6,867 bases of DNA from contig JACCVK010000215.1 of assembly GCA_013698195.1 (NCBI GenBank), forward strand, positions 1-6,867, given 5' to 3'. The notes beneath the pieces are model-generated. The model worked only from the letters and a program-made list of their open reading frames with translations. It searched no databases and was not told the origin of the DNA. Shown here piece by piece: positions 1 through 5,333 of this stretch (position 1 is its first letter; each line of letters begins with the position of its first letter). Both the position numbers and the translations under genes were made by a program. Source of the stretch: Actinomycetota bacterium. GTDB lineage: Bacteria > Actinomycetota > Thermoleophilia > Gaiellales > Gaiellaceae.

Positions 1-41
1 TCTGGCGGCGCGACCGCTAGCTAGCCCTCCTAACGCGAGAT

Positions 42-392
42 CTATTCGTCGTCGAGGTACGGGCCGAGCAGCTCGGGATAGCCGTTCTCGTCCATGTAGG
101 AGATCGCCCGGCTCGCGATCCACGCGACTGCCCCGGGATCGACGTCCTGGAGCGCTTCGCGCACCGCGGCATCTCCGTGCTCCGGCCCGCCTCGAAGTCC
201 TGAGCGCGAGCGCCTGAGCTGGCAGAGGGCCAGCGCCGCCAGATCGGCGTCGTTGCCGACCGACTCGTACCACTGCACGCCGACGGCACGCTCGATCATC
301 GGAACTACCTGGTCCGCGATTCGCGCCGCGTCGTCCGTCGCCACGGTGAAATCGGCGCCGGATCGCACCTTGCCTTTGCGAGGGATGGGCAC
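42..392 (-). CDS. Hypothetical protein, 116 aa, divergent from the ABC operon
   Basis: I do not recognise this protein. It starts with GTG (390-392 read on the minus strand) and ends with TAG. The start is fixed by a strong Shine-Dalgarno, AGGAGG, at 397-402 on the minus strand, four bases before the GTG. The codons show the G/C third-position bias of the neighbouring real genes, which supports true coding. The product is soluble-looking: there is no signal peptide or membrane helix and only one cysteine. It has a basic start (residues 2-11, PIPRKGKVRS), a stretch that looks helical (about 18-40), an Arg/Gly-rich middle (about 58-69), and an acidic end in LDDE. It is transcribed away from the transporter and shares the 393-583 control region with it. 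Whether it is functionally linked to transport is unknown. I am confident that it is a gene and have no basis for a function. Confidence 0.75.
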   Translation of the reverse strand: MPIPRKGKVRSGADFTVATDDAARIADQVVPMIERAVGVQWYESVGNDADLAALALCQLRRSRSGLRGGPEHGDAAVREALQDVDPGAVAWIASRAISYMDENGYPELLGPYLDDE

Positions 393-429
393 TGCTCCTC
401 CTAACGAAACGGTCGCCAGAACGTCTCAC

Positions 430-458
430 AGTATGATCCTGCATTTTGACCATGGCGA
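430..458 (-). promoter_or_regulatory. Candidate promoter for the divergent hypothetical gene
   Basis: Read on the minus strand, TCGCCA (453-458) and CATACT (430-435) are separated by exactly 17 bases. Each matches the housekeeping -35 or -10 consensus at four of six positions. Transcription would start near 423, giving a leader of about 30 bases that includes the AGGAGG ribosome-binding site. Position and spacing fit well, but the match is moderate and rests on sequence alone. Confidence 0.3.
432..437 (+). promoter_or_regulatory. Candidate -10 element for the ABC transporter operon
   Basis: TATGAT matches the TATAAT consensus at five of six positions. No convincing -35 box lies 16-18 bases upstream and there is no extended -10 TGn. 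If used, transcription would begin near 444, just at the left arm of the inverted repeat at 446-453, and give a leader of about 140 bases. It overlaps the minus-strand candidate -10, so the two promoters would compete. No better plus-strand -10 was found closer to the start codon at 584. Confidence 0.25.
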
Positions 459-549
459 AGACAGGGGTTTCCGGCGACCCGACTGCGGTGGCGTGCTGCC
501 GCGTGTGTCGGGAAACAGGTCCTCGGGTATCTACCGTTGCGATGGTCAA
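446..549 (+). promoter_or_regulatory. Nested inverted repeats; possible structured leader or operator
   Basis: The outer arms TTGACCAT (446-453) and ATGGTCAA (542-549) are perfect 8-bp complements. Inside them, GTTT (467-470) pairs with AAAC (513-516), CCCGAC (478-483) with GTCGGG (507-512), and GCGGTGG (485-491) with CTGCCGC (496-502, two G-U pairs) around a CGTG tetraloop. The structure ends about 34 bases before the binding-protein start codon, and no U-run follows it. It could be a regulatory or stabilising 5' leader RNA, or paired DNA half-sites for a regulator of both divergent genes. It does not match any riboswitch class I can recall. The pairing is seen in the sequence; the function is inferred. 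Confidence 0.35.
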
Positions 550-556
550 GCTCTAG
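452..556 (+). CDS. Possible leader peptide, 34 aa, with Cys-Cys-x-x-Cys
   Basis: A small ORF begins at ATG 452 and ends at tandem TAG TAG codons (554-559), 25 bases upstream of the binding-protein start and in the same frame. The peptide begins MAKTGVSGDP, has ACCRVC at residues 14-19, and ends VAMVKL. The two adjacent Cys codons (494-499) lie at the tip and 3' arm of the inner stem-loop, the arrangement expected of a ribosome-stalling attenuator. No Shine-Dalgarno precedes it. From the candidate start site near 444 it would be almost leaderless, which is a common mode in actinobacteria. An ORF of this length is easily produced by chance in GC-rich DNA, so this is a speculative call. Confidence 0.15.
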   Translation: MAKTGVSGDPTAVACCRVCRETGPRVSTVAMVKL

Positions 557-583
557 TAGGGCAAACTCGGATGGAGGGAATAC

Positions 584-2239
584 ATGCATAAACGGTCGAT
601 TTTGCTCGTGGTGGGCGCGGTAGCGCTCGTCGCGAGCCTTATCGTCGGCCCGGCCGCGACGGCGAAGTCTGACGCCGCGTCGGCGGGGACAGTAGTCATC
701 GGGCACGACCAGGAGCCGGTGACGCTGAACAACCTCATCACGGAGGGGAACGCCTACACGACCTCTCTGGTGACGAACACTGTTCTTGCGAGCGCGAGCG
801 TGTACAACCAGAACGCGAAGCTTGTGCCCTACCTGGTCGACGCTGCACCCAAGATCGTGAAGCCGAATCCGCTGACCGTCTCGTTCAAGTACAAGGCGAG
901 CGCGAAGTGGAGCGACGGCCGGCAGCTCACGGGTAACGACTTCCGGGCGACGTACAACACGATCATGAACCCGAACTTCGACATCACGTCGCGTGAGGGT
1001 TGGGAAGACATCGCCAGCATCAAGGTGAACGGCAAGGCCGTCACCGTCACGTGGAAAAAGGGGAAGGCGTACGCGGCCTGGGATGCCCTCGTCGCTACGT
1101 CGCCGTATCCCGCCCACAAGATGGCCGGCCAGAACTTCAACGACCTCTACCGCAACTCGATCGACGTCGCGAGCGGCCCGTTCAAGTTCGTGAGCTGGCA
1201 GAAGGGCACGCAGCTCGTCCTCGCCAAGAACACGGCCTTTACGGCTGGCCCGAAGGCAAAGGTCGATCGCGTCATCTTCCGGTACATCCCGTCCACGCCT
1301 TCGCTGTTCCAGGCGCTCCAGTCGGGTGAGATCCAGGTGACGGAGCCGCAGCCGCAGCTCCAGATCGTGGACATCCGGAAGAACTCCCGGTTCAAGGTCC
1401 AGTCCGGACCTGGCTACTTCTGGGAGCACATGGACATCCAGTTCGGGCCGAAGGGACATCCGGCGCTGAAGCAGGCCTTTGTCCGCCAGGCCATCATCAC
1501 GGGTATCAACCGGAACCAGATCAAGCAGGCCCTCTATGTCTCGCCGGGTCTCGTTGGATCGGCGAAGGAGTTGCCCGTGCTCCAGAGCCACATCTTCAAG
1601 CCGTTCGAGGGCAACTATCAGCCCAACTGGAAGAAGTGGTCCTTCAGCCAGAAGAAGGTCATCACGATGCTCAAGGCGAAGGGCTGCACCGGTGGCCCGA
1701 ATGCTCCTTCGGCGAACAACAGCGCCGTCTGGAGCTGCCCGAACGTCGGCAAGCTCTCGTTCCGCTTCACGACCACGAGCGGTAACCAGCTCCGTGCTCT
1801 GACGTTCGAGATCGCTCAGAAGCAGCTCAAGAGCGTCGGCATCGAGCTCATCCCGCGGTTCGGTCCGGCGGGCACGGTCTTCGGACAGGTGCTCCCCTCG
1901 GGCGACTGGGACATCTTCATGTTCACCTGGTTGGGTGGGCCGACGAGCTCGTCCACCAGCTTCGGCCTGTACGGCTGCGGCGGCGACCAGAACTACATGA
2001 ACTACTGCAACAAGAAGGGCTCCGCGCTCCTGCAGAAGGCGCAGTTCACGCCTGATCCGGCAGCACGTGCGAAGCTCCTGAACGAGGCCGAGGCCAAGTA
2101 CCTCTCGCAGGACGTCATGTCCGTGCCGATGTACGTCCGCCCAGGCTTCCTGATCAACTCAACGAGCGTCAAGGGCCCGGTCCTGAACCCGACACAGCAG
2201 GGCTCGACCTGGAACGCGCAGGGCTGGACCGTCGGCTAG
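584..2239 (+). CDS. ABC transporter substrate-binding protein, family 5 (peptide/nickel type)
   Basis: This 551-residue extracytoplasmic solute receptor captures the ligand for the DppBC-type permease encoded just downstream. The start is set by GGAGG at 573-577, six bases before the ATG, and by in-frame TAG TAG stops at 554-559. Residues 1-27 form a Sec signal peptide: basic MHKR, a hydrophobic core at about 6-22, and an ATA cleavage motif at 25-27. The mature protein opens with TVVIGHDQEPVTLNNL, typical of SBP_bac_5 proteins, and has the family motif W-S-D-G-x2-L-T-G-N-D-F at 109-120. Length is normal for the family. There is no lipobox cysteine, unusual for a receptor in a Gram-positive lineage. 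The only cysteines are 368, 385, 465 and 475, which could form two disulfides. The ligand cannot be read from sequence: peptides are most common, but the family also binds nickel, sugars and other compounds. Confidence 0.95.
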   Translation: MHKRSILLVVGAVALVASLIVGPAATAKSDAASAGTVVIGHDQEPVTLNNLITEGNAYTTSLVTNTVLASASVYNQNAKLVPYLVDAAPKIVKPNPLTVSFKYKASAKWSDGRQLTGNDFRATYNTIMNPNFDITSREGWEDIASIKVNGKAVTVTWKKGKAYAAWDALVATSPYPAHKMAGQNFNDLYRNSIDVASGPFKFVSWQKGTQLVLAKNTAFTAGPKAKVDRVIFRYIPSTPSLFQALQSGEIQVTEPQPQLQIVDIRKNSRFKVQSGPGYFWEHMDIQFGPKGHPALKQAFVRQAIITGINRNQIKQALYVSPGLVGSAKELPVLQSHIFKPFEGNYQPNWKKWSFSQKKVITMLKAKGCTGGPNAPSANNSAVWSCPNVGKLSFRFTTTSGNQLRALTFEIAQKQLKSVGIELIPRFGPAGTVFGQVLPSGDWDIFMFTWLGGPTSSSTSFGLYGCGGDQNYMNYCNKKGSALLQKAQFTPDPAARAKLLNEAEAKYLSQDVMSVPMYVRPGFLINSTSVKGPVLNPTQQGSTWNAQGWTVG

Positions 2240-2278
2240 CACCATGCCGCACGGTGCCGGCTAACGTCCGCACCAATC

Positions 2279-2315
2279 GAAGTCCCGCTCCCGCTCTTTG
2301 CGGGGGCGGGACTTC
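2279..2315 (+). terminator. Strong intergenic hairpin between binding-protein and permease genes
   Basis: The arms at 2279-2294 and 2300-2315 pair over 16 base pairs, with one G-U, around a TCTTT loop. The stem is very GC-rich and is followed by an imperfect pyrimidine tract (CTTCT). It begins 39 bases after the binding-protein stop codon and ends 25 bases before the permease start. A weaker 5-bp stem (GCACC/GGTGC, 2239-2257) precedes it. With no room for a separate promoter before 2341, it is best read as a partial terminator and/or mRNA 3'-end stabiliser that lets some polymerase through, keeping binding protein above permease level. Confidence 0.75.
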
Positions 2316-2340
2316 CTTCTAAGATCCGGAGACTGGGAAC

Positions 2341-3315
2341 ATGCTGACCTACGTCGTCCGCAGATTGCTCTACAGCATTGTCGTCCTCTTCGCGGCGAGC
2401 TTCATCATCTTCTTTTTTGTCTCGGTCTCGAACGACCCCCTGTCGTTTCTGCGTATGCAGCCGACGGCCTCCGAGATCACGATCGAGAACATCTCCGAGC
2501 GGAAGCACCTCGACGAGCCGATCCCGGTCCGCTATCTCTACTGGGTCCAGGACATGTTCACGAACCAGTTCGGGACCACGACGATCGGTGACCGGCCGAT
2601 CCTCCCAGACCTGACGCGCGTGATGGGGCACACGCTCCAGCTCGTGATTGCCGCCGAGCTCATAGCAATCCTGCTCGCGATCGGAATCGGCGTCTACTCG
2701 GCGTTGCGCCAGTACAGCGCCTTCGACTACTCGGCGACTACCTTCAGCTTCGTCGGCTTGGCGACACCGGTCTTCTGGCTCGCGCTGATGCTCCAGGTGC
2801 TCTTCGTGAACATCTACTTATGGTTCGACATCCGGATCTTCTATACCGCGAACTTGAGCGGGATCGATCCCGGCACGGGCCTCTCCTTCCTGCTCGATCG
2901 CGCACAGCATCTCGGATTGCCCGTGATTACGCTCGCGATCGCGAGCATCGCGACATACTCGCGCTTCATGCGCGCGTCGATGCTCGAGGTGGTCAACTCG
3001 GACTACGTGCGAACCGCGCGAGCGAAGGGCCTCCACGAGCGCAAGGTCACGATGCGTCACGCATTCCGCAATGCGTTGATCCCGCTCGTGACCATCATCG
3101 CGCTGAACCTCGGCGCACTCTTGTCGGGCGCAGTCGTCACCGAGACCGTGTTCGCGCTCGACGGCATGGGTTTCTACTACTACAACCAGCTGCTCCTGGG
3201 CGATCCCTACCCGGTCATGGCGTGGCTGATGGTCGTCGCGACGCTCGTCGTCGTCTTCAACCTCGTCGCCGACATCGCGTACGGCATACTCGACCCGCGA
3301 GTCCGCTATGACTGA
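2341..3315 (+). CDS. dppB: ABC transporter permease, DppB/OppB family
   Basis: This 324-residue inner-membrane permease forms one half of the translocation channel of a peptide-type importer. The start is supported by GGAGA at 2328-2332, eight bases before the ATG. The N-terminus MLTYVVRRLLYS followed by a first helix (about 8-29) is typical of DppB/OppB. A long external loop follows (about 30-97), then helices near 98-122, 134-160, 191-207, 246-268 and 292-316. The cytoplasmic coupling loop that contacts the ATPase is seen at 221-240 (DYVRTARAKGL, then RHAFRNALIP). The protein ends with the usual LDPRVRYD tail. Length and topology are normal and no defect is visible. Its last 8 bases overlap the next permease gene, so the two are probably translationally coupled. 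It follows the binding-protein gene after the 2279-2315 hairpin. The dppB symbol reflects family and gene order; substrate is not proven. Confidence 0.95.
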   Translation: MLTYVVRRLLYSIVVLFAASFIIFFFVSVSNDPLSFLRMQPTASEITIENISERKHLDEPIPVRYLYWVQDMFTNQFGTTTIGDRPILPDLTRVMGHTLQLVIAAELIAILLAIGIGVYSALRQYSAFDYSATTFSFVGLATPVFWLALMLQVLFVNIYLWFDIRIFYTANLSGIDPGTGLSFLLDRAQHLGLPVITLAIASIATYSRFMRASMLEVVNSDYVRTARAKGLHERKVTMRHAFRNALIPLVTIIALNLGALLSGAVVTETVFALDGMGFYYYNQLLLGDPYPVMAWLMVVATLVVVFNLVADIAYGILDPRVRYD

Positions 3316-4309
3316 TCAGCCGCGAAGAGACTCGACCGTACTGGCGGGTGCCGGTGCGGTCTCGGCTGACCCGGTCGGCGTCGGCACGGATCTGAACCTG
3401 ACCTACGAGAGCGGGCTCGAGCTCAAGGCGCGCAGCCAGTGGTCGTACGCGCGCATACGCTTCTTCCGGCACCGACTTGCGCTCGTCAGCCTCGCGATCC
3501 TCTTCCTGACGGCCATCGTCGCGCTCCGGCCGGGCTGGTTCGCGCCGGAAGGGCCGAACGACCAGGATCTGTTGAACATCGCGGCCGGGCCGAGCATGGA
3601 TCATCTGATGGGTACGGACCTGCTCGGCCGCGACTATCTCAGCCGGGTCATCTTCGGACTTCAGACGTCACTCTGGGTCGCCTTTTTCGTGGCGATCCTC
3701 TCGACTATCGTCGGCACCGCGATCGGTGCCATGGCCGGCTACTACGGCGGCATCGTGGACAACCTCCTGATGCGCTTCACCGACCTCATCCTGACCCTGC
3801 CGACGCTCGCTGTCCTCCTCGCCGCCGGTGCGTTCCTGGGTCAGCAGGGCCAGAGTCTCGGGCCGATCTCGATCTCGCAGCCGATGGTCATCGCGCTCAT
3901 CCTGGCGTTCCTGTTCTGGACGCAACTTGCCCGCATCGTCCGTGGTGTCTTTCTATCGCTCCGCGAGAAGGAGTTCGTCGAGGCCGCCAAGGCGTCGGGG
4001 GGCAGCGACTCACGCATCATCATCCGTCACATACTTCCGAACTGCGTCGGGCCAATCGTCGTCACGACGACTCTCGTCATCGCCGCGGCGATCCTCACGG
4101 AGGCGGCGCTCTCCTTCCTCGGGTTCGGCATCCAGCCGCCGGAGCCCGCGCTCGGCAATCTCATCGCGGAGGGCAACGTGGGCGGCCTCGGGTACTGGTG
4201 GCTCGTGACGTTTCCGGGGATCGTGATCGTAATCATCGCGCTGGCGGTCAACTTCATCGGCGACGGCATGCGCGACGCGCTTGACCCGACCCAGAGGGTC
4301 CGTGCCTGA
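3308..4309 (+). CDS. dppC: ABC transporter permease, DppC/OppC family
   Basis: This 333-residue membrane protein is the second half of the permease and pairs with the DppB-type protein. A hydrophilic, poorly conserved N-terminal extension (about 1-48) leads into the OppC N-terminal helix (57-73). An external segment then contains the family hallmark MGTDLLGRDYLSR (about 99-111). Helices follow near 122-144, 153-178, 192-207, 248-270 and 298-318. The ATPase-coupling EAA loop begins at residue 222 (EFVEAAKASGGSD, then IIRHILPN). The protein ends in GDGMRDALDPTQRVRA, normal for the family. The start ATG lies inside the end of dppB with an 8-base overlap and only a weak upstream purine stretch, so translation probably depends on ribosomes finishing dppB. 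Its own end overlaps the next gene by 8 bases. No abnormality is seen. Confidence 0.95.
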   Translation: MTDQPRRDSTVLAGAGAVSADPVGVGTDLNLTYESGLELKARSQWSYARIRFFRHRLALVSLAILFLTAIVALRPGWFAPEGPNDQDLLNIAAGPSMDHLMGTDLLGRDYLSRVIFGLQTSLWVAFFVAILSTIVGTAIGAMAGYYGGIVDNLLMRFTDLILTLPTLAVLLAAGAFLGQQGQSLGPISISQPMVIALILAFLFWTQLARIVRGVFLSLREKEFVEAAKASGGSDSRIIIRHILPNCVGPIVVTTTLVIAAAILTEAALSFLGFGIQPPEPALGNLIAEGNVGGLGYWWLVTFPGIVIVIIALAVNFIGDGMRDALDPTQRVRA

Positions 4310-5333
4310 GCCAGTTCTCTCGATCCGTGACCTAACGGTCGAGTTCAAGACTGAAGACGGGGTCGTGCGCGCAGTGACCGACGTGACCTACGACCTCTTC
4401 CCGGGCGAGACGCTCGGAATCGTCGGCGAGTCGGGATCGGGGAAGAGCGTGTCGGTGATGACGATGCTCGGCCTTGTTCCCATGCCGCCGGGGAAGCTCG
4501 TCGGCGGAGAGGCTCTCTACAAGGGCCGCGACCTGCTCAAGATTCCGAAGAAGGAGCTCCGCAATATCCGCGGCGGCGAGGTCGCGATGATCTTCCAAGA
4601 TCCGATGACGTCGCTGAACCCGGTGTTCAAGATCGGCGACCAGATCTCCGAAGCGCTCCAGACGCACCGGGACGGCCTGTCCGACGGCGACGCGCGCAAG
4701 AAGACGATCGAACTGCTCGAGCTCGTCGGAGTGCCCTATGCCGAGCGTCGCTACGACCAGTACCCGCACGAGTTCTCGGGCGGAATGCGCCAGCGCGCCA
4801 TGATCGCCATGGCGATCGCGAACGACCCGACCGTGCTCATCGCCGACGAGCCGACAACCGCCCTCGACGTGACGATCCAGGCGCAGATCATCGAGGTCAT
4901 GCGCGCTGCCCAAGACGAGACAAACGCCGCGACGATTCTGATCACGCACGATCTCGGTTTGGTCGCCGAGCTCGCTGACCGAGTCGTGGTCATGTATGCC
5001 GGCCGCGTCGTGGAGCTCGGTGACGTCCACACGATCTTCAACTCGCCGCGCCACCCGTACACGGTGGGCCTGATGAACAGCCTCGCGCGGGTGGATCTCG
5101 ATCGCGAATGGCTCGAGCCGATTCCGGGGCAGCCGCCGAGCATGATCAGCCCGCCGCCGGGTTGCGCGTTTCATCCGCGTTGTGCGTTCTCGAGGGGACG
5201 CGAGCGCTGCCGGACGGAGATTCCTCCGCTGCGAGGCTTCGGTGACGGCCTGGCGCATCTGTCGGCGTGCCACTTCGCCGAGGAGCTCGAGGCGCAACAC
5301 GTGACGGCCGCGCTCGCCCTGGAGCCGTCATGA
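4302..5333 (+). CDS. dppD: ABC transporter ATP-binding protein, DppD/OppD family
   Basis: This 343-residue cytoplasmic ATPase powers the DppBC-type permease as one half of a heterodimer. With GTG 4302 as start, the motifs are Walker A GESGSGKS (42-49), Q-loop Q99 in FQDPMTSLNP, signature FSGGMRQR (S159), Walker B ending in D182-E183, D-loop SALD-equivalent TALD, and switch His216 in THDLG. All catalytic residues are present. The C-terminal oligopeptide-transporter domain has cysteines 288, 294, 303 and 323 (GCAFHPRC...C...ACHF); this motif has been reported to bind a [4Fe-4S] cluster in related transporters. I chose GTG 4302 because AGAGGG at 4293-4298 precedes it, the protein then begins VPEPVLSIRDL, and the overlap with dppC is short. 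TTG 4281 would add seven residues but has no ribosome-binding site. The gene overlaps dppF by ATGA. Confidence 0.95.
   Translation: MPEPVLSIRDLTVEFKTEDGVVRAVTDVTYDLFPGETLGIVGESGSGKSVSVMTMLGLVPMPPGKLVGGEALYKGRDLLKIPKKELRNIRGGEVAMIFQDPMTSLNPVFKIGDQISEALQTHRDGLSDGDARKKTIELLELVGVPYAERRYDQYPHEFSGGMRQRAMIAMAIANDPTVLIADEPTTALDVTIQAQIIEVMRAAQDETNAATILITHDLGLVAELADRVVVMYAGRVVELGDVHTIFNSPRHPYTVGLMNSLARVDLDREWLEPIPGQPPSMISPPPGCAFHPRCAFSRGRERCRTEIPPLRGFGDGLAHLSACHFAEELEAQHVTAALALEPS

Noticed and set aside
446..451. TTGACC as a plus-strand -35 box
   Set aside because: No acceptable -10 lies 15-19 bases downstream (the region reads GTTTCCGGC). The match is better explained as the arm of the inverted repeat.
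511..533. GGAAAC plus GGTATCTA as an ECF-sigma promoter
   Set aside because: The gap between the boxes is about 9 bases rather than the roughly 16 needed.
444..583. Known riboswitch in the operon leader
   Set aside because: I compared it from memory with cobalamin, SAM, glycine, ZTP and c-di-AMP consensus cores and found no convincing match.
253..591. Plus-strand open frame running from inside the divergent gene past the binding-protein start
   Set aside because: It overlaps two better-supported genes, lacks a ribosome-binding site, and its product is unlike any family.
401..1591. Long minus-strand open frame (396 codons) antisense to the binding-protein gene
   Set aside because: Its product is Arg/Asp/Leu/Val-rich low-complexity protein with no family features, and it lies opposite a gene with clear motifs. 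Such mirror frames are expected in GC-rich DNA.
3439..4284. Plus-strand open frame of 281 codons inside dppC in another frame
   Set aside because: The Arg/His/Pro/Gly-rich product is typical of a shifted frame; the overlapping frame encodes a clear permease.
4332..5300. Minus-strand open frame of 322 codons opposite dppD
   Set aside because: Arg/Asp/His-rich composition and no domain; it mirrors an ATPase gene with all catalytic motifs intact.
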